A stretch of DNA of 64,000 bases from Weissella diestrammenae (GCF_014397255.1 NZ_CP060724.1:496001-560000), one strand, 5' to 3'; positions 1-8,494 are shown, counted from the stretch's first letter. Numbers and translations are program-made. The notes: a model not told the origin generated them from the letters alone.

Positions 1-255
1 ATCGCCTCCCCCAGCAGTTGGTTTTGTCGCGGTTGACGAAGATTCCGATGTCGATGTATCAGCGTTTGAATTTACCCGACTGGTTGTCATGGTTGATTGT
101 TTTGGGGTACTTTGTCGTTTTGACTGCGTTAAATGAGTGGTGTTATTAGTATCGTGTGTGGTCGCTAGGCGACCGACCGCATAAACCCCACCTACAACAA
201 GCCCTAAAGTCAAAAGTCCACCGACTAATCCAATGGTCCACTTATTAATTCTCAT
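1..255 (-). CDS. Membrane-anchored Ser/Thr-rich protein, N-terminal part (cut by window edge)
   Basis: An ATG at 255 opens a frame of 85 codons that runs off the window without a stop. The product begins with a short charged stretch (MRINK), has one hydrophobic segment at about residues 7-26, then a low-complexity linker rich in Thr, Ser, Asn and Gln (about residues 30-85). A GGGAG Shine-Dalgarno lies 5 nt upstream. There is no lipobox cysteine, so a signal anchor or uncleaved signal peptide followed by an extracellular spacer is most likely. The functional domain lies outside the window and I do not recognise the family. Confidence 0.7.
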   Translation of the reverse strand, partial: MRINKWTIGLVGGLLTLGLVVGGVYAVGRLATTHDTNNTTHLTQSKRQSTPKQSTMTTSRVNSNADTSTSESSSTATKPTAGGGD

Positions 256-288
256 AATTTCTCCCTTTCCAACCTCATTTTCAGCTTC

Positions 289-317
289 ACTATAATCTAA
301 ACGTAACAAAATTGAAA
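289..317 (-). promoter_or_regulatory. Putative promoter of the partial gene at 1-255
   Basis: On the minus strand a -10 TATAGT (294-289) is preceded after 17 nt by TTTCAA (317-312), a weak -35. It sits about 35 nt upstream of the start codon and downstream of the small-RNA terminator, so the gene probably has its own transcript. Confidence 0.4.
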
Positions 318-426
318 CATAAAAGTAGCAAACTTTAGGTTTTCCTATGAAACGATTCATCATTCCTGAATATATTAAAACATTTTAACAATGATTAAAT
401 ATGCAAAGTTAATCACTTATTTGGCA

Positions 427-469
427 CAAAAAAACCACGGTCGCAAGAGGGGGAACGCGACCGTGGTTT
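427..469 (-). terminator. Rho-independent terminator of the candidate small RNA
   Basis: A perfect 13-bp stem (432-444 with 457-469), loop 445-456, followed on the minus strand by a run of seven T. The loop is C-rich in the minus-strand RNA (TTCCCCCTCTT). Confidence 0.85.
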
Positions 470-573
470 GTTATCAACTACAAATAGCAATTGATAACAA
501 GGGTTCTGGCGCTTTGGGGAAGCGCACAGATTCTTCATGTACTTTGGGGAGTAATGAAATCCACTTTAGCAGT
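427..573 (-). ncRNA. Candidate small regulatory RNA with C-rich loops
   Basis: No protein-coding frame of convincing quality occupies this stretch, yet it has a complete transcription unit on the minus strand: an extended -10 promoter just upstream, then a series of perfect hairpins ending in a terminator. Seen in order 5' to 3': the hairpin region around 577-560; an unpaired TCCCCAAAG at 550-542; a GCGCTT/AAGCGC hairpin (525-509) whose loop is CCCCA, so that TCCCCAAAG appears a second time; an 8-bp GTTATCAA/TTGATAAC hairpin (498-470); and a 13-bp terminator hairpin whose 12-nt loop contains CCCCC. Several exposed C-runs able to pair with Shine-Dalgarno GGGGA sequences are known from csRNA, RsaE/RoxS and LhrC-type Firmicute sRNAs; the function here is inference. 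It could instead be a structured 3' end of read-through htrA mRNA. Confidence 0.6.
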
Positions 574-578
574 GGATA

Positions 579-606
579 TTTATATCATACACGTCTTTTG
601 TGTAAA
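579..606 (-). promoter_or_regulatory. Promoter of the candidate small RNA
   Basis: Minus-strand TTTACA (606-601), 16-nt spacer, TATAAA (584-579), with TGA directly before the -10 giving an extended TGnTATAAA box. Predicted start is near 573. It lies in the 110 nt after the htrA stop codon, so the small RNA would be transcribed independently of htrA. Confidence 0.6.
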
Positions 607-683
607 ATGTGTGAATACTACTTTGCGAATATTTTTCAAAAATATTCTTTTATTGAATTATTATTTTTCTCATTAAATTAACT

Positions 684-1940
684 TCACTTATTAATCTTAG
701 CCGTTGTGGCCGTTAACTTGACTTCACCATTTTGAACTTTACCATCTCGATAATAAGTGATTTTAACCGTATCGCCAGTTTTATGTGCATATAAGATATC
801 TCTCAAATCACCAGAGCTACTTACCGCCTTATCATCAATCTTTGTAATGACATCGTATTTCTTCAAGCCCAGAGTTTTAGCAGGTGTATTATCAACAACG
901 CTCATCACAACGACCCCACCGGTAACACTCTCTGGTAACTTCAAAATTTCCTTTTGATCAGTTTCAGTGACATTCACCAAATCAATCATTTTAATTCCTA
1001 AGGCTGGTCGGCTAACTTTACCATCCTTTTCAAGTTGATTAATAATATTGACAACTATATTGGAAGGAATTGCAAAGCCCATCCCCTCAACACTTGTTCC
1101 CGAGGTAGATGAGGCTAATTTCATCGAATTAATCCCAACCACTTGTCCGGCCAAGTTAATCAAGGCACCACCTGAGTTACCCGGATTAATTGCAGCGTCA
1201 GTTTGCATAACAGTCGCTTTCCCTAATGAATTACCGCTTTCGTCAGTCGCTGCGACCTCCCGTTTGGTTGCTGAAATAATTCCCTCGGTTACTGATGTTG
1301 CATATTCAGAACCTAAAGGCGAACCGATTGCTAAGACAGACTCCCCCGCCTGCACTTCATTGGAATTTGCAAATTGTGCAACTTCACTCACCTTATCAGC
1401 TTTAATCTTAATCACTGCCAGGTCAGTAATATTATCAGTTCCGACCAGTGTACCTGTCAATTTAGTACCGTCACTCAATAACACTTGCAGGGCATTCGAA
1501 CCTTCAACCACGTGATTATTTGTTACAACATACGCAGTATTATCCGTCTTCTTATAAATCACACCTGAACCTTCAGATGCAGTTTCCAAACTTGATTTAG
1601 TAGTTGATGAATCTGTTGACTCATCTGATCCTTCACCAAAGATATTCAAACCTGATGATTTTTGCTTTTGTAAGTTGATAACAGATACTACCGCACCTGA
1701 TGTCTTTTTAAATGCCTTAGTCGCGGCGCTCTCGCCCTTAACATTTGTATCTGCAACTTTGACCGGTGTCGTTTTCCCCACCGTCACAGTTGAATTCATC
1801 GCATTTAATTGTTGAATGCCAAACGCACCAGCACCACCACCAATGATGCCGGCAACTAATGCTATCACAACAACTTTTGATGATCCTTGCCAAAACTGTT
1901 GAAAACTCCGATTAATCTTTTTCATACCATCTTTTTTCAT
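684..1940 (-). CDS. htrA: HtrA/DegP-type surface serine protease
   Basis: Membrane-anchored trypsin-like quality-control protease that degrades or refolds misfolded exported proteins. The 418-residue product has a short cytoplasmic N-terminus, one TM segment (about 20-45), a low-complexity linker, a protease domain with TNNHVV (catalytic His), DITDLAVIKI (Asp) and GNSGG (Ser), and a C-terminal PDZ domain (about 310-410). SD GGAG precedes the ATG. It is the last gene of the wal operon, 87 nt behind walJ, and that gap holds its own CiaR-like promoter, so both wal read-through and stress induction are plausible. No terminator directly follows the stop; the next one closes the small RNA downstream. 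Confidence 0.95.
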   Translation of the reverse strand: MKKDGMKKINRSFQQFWQGSSKVVVIALVAGIIGGGAGAFGIQQLNAMNSTVTVGKTTPVKVADTNVKGESAATKAFKKTSGAVVSVINLQKQKSSGLNIFGEGSDESTDSSTTKSSLETASEGSGVIYKKTDNTAYVVTNNHVVEGSNALQVLLSDGTKLTGTLVGTDNITDLAVIKIKADKVSEVAQFANSNEVQAGESVLAIGSPLGSEYATSVTEGIISATKREVAATDESGNSLGKATVMQTDAAINPGNSGGALINLAGQVVGINSMKLASSTSGTSVEGMGFAIPSNIVVNIINQLEKDGKVSRPALGIKMIDLVNVTETDQKEILKLPESVTGGVVVMSVVDNTPAKTLGLKKYDVITKIDDKAVSSSGDLRDILYAHKTGDTVKITYYRDGKVQNGEVKLTATTAKINK

Positions 1941-1973
1941 GTTTTTTACTCCAAGAATAATATTATGATTATG

Positions 1974-2011
1974 ATCTTATCTTACTGCATCTTTCTTAAT
2001 CTTTGCTTAAT
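1974..2011 (-). promoter_or_regulatory. CiaR-like direct repeat and promoter of htrA
   Basis: On the minus strand two identical hexamers ATTAAG (2011-2006 and 2000-1995) are separated by exactly 5 nt. The second is followed after 10 nt by a -10-like TAAGAT (1984-1979; a second, overlapping TAAGAT is at 1979-1974). No -35 hexamer is visible. The arrangement NTTAAG-N5-WTTAAG is the published CiaR-binding site of streptococci, where htrA is a direct target. That a CiaR orthologue acts here is inference. Confidence 0.55.
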
Positions 2012-2027
2012 TTTTCATTGATAAAGC

Positions 2028-2828
2028 TTAAATACTAGCCAAAGTGGTCGCTCGGTCTGGATTTGTATCAAAAAGTGAGAAATCGTGATTGACCCCCAAA
2101 TCATTTTCCTGCAAAATTTGTTCAACAGTTAAATGCGCCAGTGGCACCTGGTTATTTTCTTGACTCAAATGACCCAAATAGACTTGTTTCGTATTTGAAC
2201 CAATGATATTAGCTAATGTGAGCGCACCATCTTCATTTGATAGATGTCCCTCGTCGCCTAAAATACGTTGTTTAAGCGACCATGCGTACCCACCATAACG
2301 TAACATAGCAACATCATGATTAGCCTCCATTAAAATCGCATCGGCATTATTAATCAAGCCTGCGACCTGTCCACTCACATAACCTGTATCAGTCAGCATA
2401 GCAAAGGTTTTATTGGCATGATGAAATAAATAAAATTGTGGATCAGCCGCGTCATGTGAAACTGAAAAACTTTCGACATCTAAATCACCAAACAACTTGG
2501 TTTGTCCGGCCTCAAAAATTTGTTTTTGTTCTGGGTTAATCGTCCCAATTTTGTCCGACATTACCTGCCACGTTTTCTCATTTGCGTAAACGGGCATCCC
2601 ATATTTGCGTGCCAATATACCAACACCCTTAATGTGATCAACATGTTCGTGAGTGACAAACAATTGATCAACATCATTTAGGGACCGTCCAATCGATTGC
2701 ATCAATGTTTCAATCTTTTTGCCACTTAAACCTGCATCTACTAACACTTTATGCTCTGGTGTTTCAATATAAGTTACATTCCCAGAACTACCCGATGCTA
2801 GCATTGATACTTTAAATTCATCGTTCAT
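2028..2828 (-). CDS. walJ: WalJ/VicX (YycJ) metallo-beta-lactamase-fold protein
   Basis: Predicted cytoplasmic metal hydrolase of the YycJ/VicX family encoded with WalRK; the family is linked to cell-wall homeostasis and DNA processing but its substrate is not settled. The metal-binding motif THEHVDH (HxHxDH) is present at about residues 57-63, with further His/Asp ligands (SVSHDAAD, LTDTGY, GHLSQEN). I place the start at 2828 because AAAGGA lies 9 nt upstream; an in-frame ATG 30 nt earlier lacks a site. Product 266 aa, normal for the family. It lies between walI and htrA. Confidence 0.9.
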   Translation of the reverse strand: MNDEFKVSMLASGSSGNVTYIETPEHKVLVDAGLSGKKIETLMQSIGRSLNDVDQLFVTHEHVDHIKGVGILARKYGMPVYANEKTWQVMSDKIGTINPEQKQIFEAGQTKLFGDLDVESFSVSHDAADPQFYLFHHANKTFAMLTDTGYVSGQVAGLINNADAILMEANHDVAMLRYGGYAWSLKQRILGDEGHLSNEDGALTLANIIGSNTKQVYLGHLSQENNQVPLAHLTVEQILQENDLGVNHDFSLFDTNPDRATTLASI

Positions 2829-2854
2829 GCTTTTGCATCCTTTCATACCAGCCA

Positions 2855-3673
2855 TCAATTCATCAATTTACCATCAAAAGCATTAATACGTAACACATTT
2901 TGTTTTGATCCGTTTTGAATTAAAACAAACCATGTTGGCACAAAGACTGTATTCTGATCAACCTCAATTAATGGACTATATCCCATTTTACACCATAAAA
3001 TTACCGAATTATTTGGTAACTCATTATATTGATACAAGTCAATCACTGCTGTTTCAGCGGTAATCGTTGGCATCGGTTCACGTAACACCTCAGTATCTGA
3101 AATATAAGTTTGGGTGTATTTTTCTAACTCAAAATGGGTGTTTAAGTAGATTTTGATTTGCCCAACTTCCCCCATTGTTGTTGCTCGGTTGGGTAAGACC
3201 TGCTGATAAACCAAAATGTGTCCGTTCCCAACGAGCTGACGTCCAGCTGTTTTTGTCGCAAGCGCACTATACCGATAACGCTGACCATGAAGAAACGTTT
3301 GCTTATTCTTTAACATTTCCCCTGCCATCTTTCGTGCACTTGCTAAATCTTTGCCCAAGGTTAATTTTTCATTCGGCGTGACAATTAATTGATGTTTGTC
3401 AGCATCAATTTGCGTCTGCATGGCCACAAATTTTTGACTACCTGTTTGCGCCCATTGCATGTCTGTCGCATCACCACCAACATAATTACCATTTTCACTC
3501 ACCGTTGATAGTGTATCAAATTTAATATTATCACTGCGCATATTGTTCAAAACAGCAGCATTATCATCATTATTTCGTGCTTGTGCATTAATTTGAATGA
3601 GTTGATAGCCTAAAAATAAATCAATTAACAAAAAAACGCCAATAAACGTCACGATAATTTTTTTAAAATCCAC
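2855..3673 (-). CDS. walI: WalI (YycI) regulatory membrane protein, GTG start
   Basis: Accessory protein of the WalRK system; with WalH it contacts the membrane segments of WalK and modulates kinase activity. A single N-terminal TM helix (about residues 5-27) is followed by an extracytoplasmic YycI domain, about 272 aa in total. The preferred start is GTG at 3673, with GGAGG 7 nt upstream; it shares one base with the walH stop codon (TAGTG), which implies coupled translation. A longer frame upstream overlaps walH and is unlikely to be used. Confidence 0.88.
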   Translation of the reverse strand: MDFKKIIVTFIGVFLLIDLFLGYQLIQINAQARNNDDNAAVLNNMRSDNIKFDTLSTVSENGNYVGGDATDMQWAQTGSQKFVAMQTQIDADKHQLIVTPNEKLTLGKDLASARKMAGEMLKNKQTFLHGQRYRYSALATKTAGRQLVGNGHILVYQQVLPNRATTMGEVGQIKIYLNTHFELEKYTQTYISDTEVLREPMPTITAETAVIDLYQYNELPNNSVILWCKMGYSPLIEVDQNTVFVPTWFVLIQNGSKQNVLRINAFDGKLMN

Positions 3674-5016
3674 TAGTCTCCTCCTAACAACGTGCGATTG
3701 ACTTGCATATCGTTTTGGATTGGATGCCAACTATCATCCTTTAACTGTACAAACCACATCGGATTTAATGTCACAAAGCGGTTATCCTCACTAGATACCC
3801 ATTGATAGCCGATTGACCAATTCTCAATCTTATTTGTTTTCACACCTGCTTTTTTTAGCGCTACTAATTGTTCTTCAACCGAGGGCAAATAAACAACTTC
3901 AGACTTAGAACTTGGTAAAGGCACCTTCAAAGTATACTTCGAAAATTGCATGCGTAAATGACGATTAGAAAGTTGGATCACTTGAACGGCACCAAATCCT
4001 TGATCACTGAAAACTGGTACGCCATCAACAAAGACGCGAAATTGTAACGTCCGATGATTGCTATTACTTTCAAAATAGCCCAGATTGTCAGCGGATTGAT
4101 GAATTTTATTAGCCCACTTGGTAGCAGTTGTAATGTGTTTGTCCAATCCGTTTAGTGGCCAGTGAACATTATAATTATCAAAGACCATTGAGCCGTTATT
4201 GACATTTTCAGTCAATTGACGATTTTCACCATCGCTGTATTGCACATCATTGCCAGTCTGGAAATTTCTTTGGGGAATATCACTACCTGAAAACAAAGCA
4301 TTAACAAAGACTTCTGGACTCTCTTCACCTAACAAATACGTATGTACTTTTAAAGGTATTTTTTGCAATAACCGCATATGCACTTTCTGATTTTGCCAAA
4401 CCAATTCTGTTTTCACCCGTTGACCTTCAAAAGTCAGCTTATTTGGTGTTGTTCTCGCTAGGATAACTGGGAAAATATAGATTGTCTGATGCCGATTATC
4501 ATACATCTTCACTTCACTTGGGTAACCTTGCGCCGAAACTTGAATAAAATCAATTGTCGCATTTTCAGGTAATTTGTATTGTCGACCAATCGTTGCAGTA
4601 ATACCATTTTGGGTAACTGTGTGACCAAACCCGACTAGAATCGAATCTTTGCGATTCAGCGCTGTGAGATACGCTGCTTTTGAAGATTTTTTTGTAATCA
4701 CTCGCCCCACTTGCCAGTTCTTCATCATCTCTGAGAGCGTATTTAGACGAGTTCGACTTTCAATATAATAATTGGTTTCACCACTAGTATCTGTATATAG
4801 TAATTGATTAAGCGTGAACAGATTAGTCGTGGCACCTAACGTCACTGATGCTTCATTGTTTGCGCTTTTACGAATTAGGTTTTTATCCTGATTAATAATC
4901 TGCGCCCAAATTAATAGGGATAACACCACACTTAAAACCACCACAACCGATAATACAAGTTGCGGCCAATTACGCTGCAAAAATAAACGCATTGGGCGTC
5001 GCTTATCCCATTTCAT
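3673..5016 (-). CDS. walH: WalH (YycH) regulatory membrane protein
   Basis: Second accessory regulator of WalK. One TM helix near the N-terminus (LVLSVVVVLSVVLSLLIW), then a large extracytoplasmic domain of the YycH type. Several in-frame ATGs exist; I use 5016 (MKWDKRRP), which overlaps the end of walK by 14 nt and has GGGAGG about 12 nt upstream, but an ATG 9 nt further upstream is possible. The overlap with both walK and walI indicates one coupled transcript. Sequence conservation in this family is low, so the call rests mainly on topology and synteny. Confidence 0.88.
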   Translation of the reverse strand: MKWDKRRPMRLFLQRNWPQLVLSVVVVLSVVLSLLIWAQIINQDKNLIRKSANNEASVTLGATTNLFTLNQLLYTDTSGETNYYIESRTRLNTLSEMMKNWQVGRVITKKSSKAAYLTALNRKDSILVGFGHTVTQNGITATIGRQYKLPENATIDFIQVSAQGYPSEVKMYDNRHQTIYIFPVILARTTPNKLTFEGQRVKTELVWQNQKVHMRLLQKIPLKVHTYLLGEESPEVFVNALFSGSDIPQRNFQTGNDVQYSDGENRQLTENVNNGSMVFDNYNVHWPLNGLDKHITTATKWANKIHQSADNLGYFESNSNHRTLQFRVFVDGVPVFSDQGFGAVQVIQLSNRHLRMQFSKYTLKVPLPSSKSEVVYLPSVEEQLVALKKAGVKTNKIENWSIGYQWVSSEDNRFVTLNPMWFVQLKDDSWHPIQNDMQVNRTLLGGD

Positions 5017-6880
5017 CAAAATCATCGTCCTCCCAATCGTCATCTAAATTACCTTCGATTGTATACGGTAGGGCAATATTAAAAGTCGACCCCTGACCTT
5101 CCTGCGATGTCACCCAGATTTTTCCTTTAAAACTTTCAACAATTTCTTTTGAAATAGCGAGTCCAAGACCGGTACCACCTTGTGCTCGTGAACGTGCTTT
5201 ATCAACACGGAAGAAACGATCAAAGACATGGTTTAAATCTTTTTGTGGAATTCCCAACCCTTGGTCACTGATACTCAAAACGACCTGTCGTTCTTCTTTG
5301 ACCATACGCGTTGTAATAACACCCCCATCAGGCGAGTACTTAATCGCATTATTCATAATATTATCAATAACCTGCGTCAATTTCGATGGATCAATCTCCA
5401 CCCAGATTGACTCATCCGTCACATCTCGAACAATCGAATACTGTTTTTGGTCTGGTTGCTGTTCATTTGAAATTATCATATCAAACCGGTTCAAAATATA
5501 ATTGAATAGCTCACTCAGATTCACATACTCTAAAGTCAAACGCATGGTTCCAGAATCCATTCGTGATAATTCAAGCAAATCATTAATCATGTGAATCATG
5601 CGGGTCGTTTCATCTTGGGCAACTTTTAAGAAATGCGGTGCTACTTCTTGATCGTTCATTGCACCGTCTTGCAAAGCATCAATATATGACTTGACTGATG
5701 TCAGTGGTGTACGCAATTCATGTGAGACATTAGACACAAACTGACGCCGTTCCTCATTGATGCGCTGCTCTTCCGTCACATCATGCAAGACAATGACCAT
5801 CCCGGAAATAAAGCCAGACTCGCGTTGAATCTGAGTGTTATACACTTTGACTTTTAATTGTCGATCGTCATCACTGAAGTCCAAAAACAGATTGTCATCA
5901 TTTTCAAAGAATTCGCGTAATTGATATTGTTCATTCAAATGCAAAATTTGAAGGACATATTGTCCCAAAACCTCTGAGACATCTTCAATACCAATCATAG
6001 CCAAGGCGGCAGAATTAATCAGATTAATTGAACCACGACGGTCAGTTGCAATCACCCCATCTGTCATATGCTCTAGCACAGAGTCCAGACGTCGCCGTTC
6101 AAGTTCTTGTGAGTTCGTTGTTTCTTCAATCCGTTGTGCCAATGCATTGACATTTGTAGCCAACTGGCCAATTTCATCATGACTACGGACATCAATATCA
6201 CCCGAGTAATCACCCGCAGCAATTCGAATTGTTCGTTGATTAATATCTGAAATTGGTTTAGCTAGCGCTCGTGAAATAATAACTGCCATGATGACACCTA
6301 ACATGACCGCTAGTAATGTCGCCGACAAATAAATCACAGATATACGCTGTAAAGTTGCGTAAACGCTCTCCAAGTTGGCCTTGACGATTACCGCACCAAC
6401 CGTTGTATTATCACCATTCGTTGTTTCAATCAATGGTTTAACAACGGTTTGATAACGACTTGATCCATGCTGCTCCACCGGATTTTTCAGATAAGTTTGA
6501 TTATTAGCCGCATGCCTAAGATTACTATCTGTCGTCTTTTGACCAACGGCATCTTGATCATTAATATCACTCGTCCCACGAATGATACCTTGTGTATCAA
6601 CCACTTCTATTTCCGTGATCAAAACATTGTTGACTGATGATAGCACGTTATGAATATTGGCATTACTACTAGCTGTTTCTGAACCGGTTAATTGTTGCGT
6701 TAACTGATCTGATACATATGCCGGTAAAGTAATCTGTTGTCTAAAATTGGACAAATTAGACCGTTCCAACTGTTTGATGAAAAAAGCGCCGATTAATTCC
6801 AAAGTCACTAAAAGTGTCAATGTAAAAACGAGTGCTATTTTAAAGTGAATTGATGCAACAAATTTTATCCCTTTTTTCAC
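5003..6880 (-). CDS. walK: WalK (VicK/YycG) sensor histidine kinase
   Basis: Sensor of the essential WalRK system controlling peptidoglycan hydrolases. The 625-residue product shows two TM helices (about 14-34 and 180-200) flanking an extracellular sensor domain, then HAMP (about 200-255), PAS (about 260-370), HisKA with FVSNVSHELRTPLTS (phospho-His) and an HATPase domain with N-box NNAIKYSP and the glycine box GLGIPQKD and GGTGLGLAI. The C-terminus is strongly acidic (DDDWEDDDFDEMG). The streptococcal form has one TM helix; the two-helix form here matches lactobacilli and bacilli. It overlaps walH. Confidence 0.95.
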   Translation of the reverse strand: MKKGIKFVASIHFKIALVFTLTLLVTLELIGAFFIKQLERSNLSNFRQQITLPAYVSDQLTQQLTGSETASSNANIHNVLSSVNNVLITEIEVVDTQGIIRGTSDINDQDAVGQKTTDSNLRHAANNQTYLKNPVEQHGSSRYQTVVKPLIETTNGDNTTVGAVIVKANLESVYATLQRISVIYLSATLLAVMLGVIMAVIISRALAKPISDINQRTIRIAAGDYSGDIDVRSHDEIGQLATNVNALAQRIEETTNSQELERRRLDSVLEHMTDGVIATDRRGSINLINSAALAMIGIEDVSEVLGQYVLQILHLNEQYQLREFFENDDNLFLDFSDDDRQLKVKVYNTQIQRESGFISGMVIVLHDVTEEQRINEERRQFVSNVSHELRTPLTSVKSYIDALQDGAMNDQEVAPHFLKVAQDETTRMIHMINDLLELSRMDSGTMRLTLEYVNLSELFNYILNRFDMIISNEQQPDQKQYSIVRDVTDESIWVEIDPSKLTQVIDNIMNNAIKYSPDGGVITTRMVKEERQVVLSISDQGLGIPQKDLNHVFDRFFRVDKARSRAQGGTGLGLAISKEIVESFKGKIWVTSQEGQGSTFNIALPYTIEGNLDDDWEDDDFDEMG

Positions 6881-6897
6881 GTGGCTACCCCAATATA

Positions 6898-6940
6898 TAC
6901 AAAAAGCCCCCGGACTATCGAACCCCGTCGGCTTTCACTA
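6898..6940 (-). terminator. Possible attenuator between walR and walK
   Basis: In the 65-nt gap the minus strand can form an AAAGCC...GGCTTT stem with internal bulges, followed by TTTTTG. The stem is imperfect, so partial termination adjusting the walR:walK ratio is only a possibility. Confidence 0.35.
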
Positions 6941-6945
6941 CTTCA

Positions 6946-7650
6946 CTATTCTTCTGATGCCTTCAAATAATAACCCACCCCACGGCGCGTCATTAGAATT
7001 TGTGGATGACTTGGCGTTTCTTCAATTTTTTCGCGAATCCGTCGGACTGTCACGTCGACCGTACGCACGTCACCAAAATAATCAAAGCCCCAAACTGTTT
7101 GTAACAAATCATCACGTGTCATCACCTGCCCAATGTGTTTAGCAAGATGTGACAACAATTCGAATTCACGATGCGTTAGTTCGATATCTTTACCGTCTTT
7201 TGTCACCATATATGCGTCAGGATGAATCGTCAAAACACCAATTTTAATGTCATCCGTTTCATCAGCGGCATCACTATTGGCTGCCCCGGCACCTTGTCGT
7301 CGAAGATTTGCTTTAATCCGTGCGAGAAGTTCACGATTTGAAAAAGGCTTAGTGACATAGTCATCCGCCCCCATTTCAAGTCCAAGCACTTTATCAATTT
7401 CAGAATCTTTTGCAGTTACCATAATTACCGGAATCTGTGATGTCGACCGAATTTGGCGCAAAACCTCTGTTCCATCCAATTCGGGCAACATCTGATCTAA
7501 TAGAACTAAATCTGGCTTTTCAGCTTCAAATTGATCGAGGGCTTCACGACCATCCATCGCGATGACCACGTCATATCCTTCTTTAGTTAAATTAAATTTA
7601 ATAATATCGGAAATCGGCTTTTCATCGTCCACGACTAAGATTTTGCTCAT
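6946..7650 (-). CDS. walR: WalR (VicR/YycF) response regulator
   Basis: OmpR-family DNA-binding response regulator partnered with WalK. Receiver domain in residues 1-120 with acidic DDE, phospho-acceptor Asp in LVLLDQML and Lys in YVTKPF, and a C-terminal winged helix with LTHREFELL and [15 protein letters not shown]. Start at 7650 ([10 protein letters not shown]) chosen because GGAGG lies about 9 nt upstream; 234 aa is the normal size. First gene of the six-gene wal operon, transcribed divergently from the small plus-strand cluster. Confidence 0.96.
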   Translation of the reverse strand: MSKILVVDDEKPISDIIKFNLTKEGYDVVIAMDGREALDQFEAEKPDLVLLDQMLPELDGTEVLRQIRSTSQIPVIMVTAKDSEIDKVLGLEMGADDYVTKPFSNRELLARIKANLRRQGAGAANSDAADETDDIKIGVLTIHPDAYMVTKDGKDIELTHREFELLSHLAKHIGQVMTRDDLLQTVWGFDYFGDVRTVDVTVRRIREKIEETPSHPQILMTRRGVGYYLKASEE

Positions 7651-7687
7651 CTTTATATTCCTCCAACGGAAAACTTTATATGACGTC

Positions 7688-7696
7688 ATTATATCA
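7688..7696 (-). promoter_or_regulatory. Extended -10 promoter of the wal operon
   Basis: TGATATAAT (7696-7688) is a perfect extended -10 box about 38 nt upstream of the walR start; the -35 position (TACATG) is poor, as often with TGn promoters. The palindrome ATGACGTCAT (about 7680-7689) overlaps the end of the -10 and the start region, and a further ATGACGT half lies 18 bp upstream, a possible operator. Confidence 0.5.
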
Positions 7697-7927
7697 TATT
7701 ACGTCATTTTCATGTATTTCATGTCATCAATCCCAGGCGTTTGTGACACAACGAAGCGTATTGTTGAATTTTTGTCACGCCGCACCAAATTGAAATTACT
7801 CGTCTAATCCTAACTAATTAATTTGTCACATTTTTTGCTTCATTCACGTTACTATTTAATGTCACAGTCAATGTGGCATTAATTCCCGGTGGCCACCAAC
7901 ATCATTTATCTCAAAGGAGTATGTATT

Positions 7928-8131
7928 ATGTCTGAAGTTAAAAAGGTAATGAAAGTTCGTTTTACTGGTGCAATTTCGAATCAGCCAAAGAACATTAACC
8001 GTATTTTTTATGCAGTACCAGTAACTGATTCGAATCAATTCCGTCAGTTTGGCCAGTTACTAACGCGAATTGGTCAAGAATCAAGTATTGCTCGAATCAC
8101 GCTCTTAACCCACGAAACGCTAACCAACTAA
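7928..8131 (+). CDS. Small DUF1659-like protein
   Basis: A 67-residue protein beginning MSEVKKVMKVRF, preceded by a good AAAGGAG with 8-nt spacing. Pattern of a short beta-strand-rich protein (KVMKVRFTG ... IARITLLTHE). The next gene encodes a DUF2922 protein; in many Firmicutes a DUF1659 protein sits beside a DUF2922 protein, and size and strand pattern fit, but the sequence similarity I can see by eye is weak. Function unknown. A longer frame starting 39 nt upstream has no ribosome site. Confidence 0.6.
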   Translation: MSEVKKVMKVRFTGAISNQPKNINRIFYAVPVTDSNQFRQFGQLLTRIGQESSIARITLLTHETLTN

Positions 8132-8178
8132 TCTCATATACCCAAATGACCACTATCAAGCATTTAAAGGAGTAACCC

Positions 8179-8439
8179 ATGGAACAAACACCGTATAAAT
8201 TAGAATTAATCTTTACTAAAGCGACAGGTAATCAATTTACTATCATGTTTAATCACGTCAAACCAGATTTAACTGCCGAAATCGTCTTAAACACCATGAA
8301 CGAACTCGTTGCATGCGAATGGCTCACTGATGGTCTGGGTGAATCACGCTTTCCAAAAGGTGTCAAACCAAAAGCCGCAATTTACACAAGACAAGAACGC
8401 CGAACCGTCTGGTCAGCCGCACCCAACCAGAATAATTAA
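8179..8439 (+). CDS. DUF2922 family protein
   Basis: An 86-residue protein with the DUF2922 pattern: LELIFTKATG at the N-terminus, DLTAEIVLNTMNELV in the middle and a late strand PKAAIYTRQERRTVW. It starts with ATG 10 nt after AAAGGAG and lies 47 nt behind the DUF1659-like gene, so the two are probably co-transcribed; a terminator follows 20 nt after the stop. The family has no known function. Confidence 0.7.
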   Translation: MEQTPYKLELIFTKATGNQFTIMFNHVKPDLTAEIVLNTMNELVACEWLTDGLGESRFPKGVKPKAAIYTRQERRTVWSAAPNQNN

Positions 8440-8458
8440 TCTATTTCAAATTTAAATC

Positions 8459-8494
8459 ACGCCCAATCTTTGCAGTTTAAGATTGGGTGTTTTA
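8459..8494 (+). terminator. Terminator after the DUF2922 gene
   Basis: A 12-bp stem (8459-8470 with 8479-8490, one G-U pair), loop of 8, followed by TTTTA. It separates the two small genes from the sigma-like gene, implying attenuation or a second promoter for the latter. Confidence 0.75.

Noticed and set aside
627-647. AT-rich perfect palindrome (GAATATTTTT-type) after htrA as an htrA terminator
   Set aside because: On the htrA strand it is not followed by a U-tract and is all A/T; only the other strand has TTTT, where no gene needs it.
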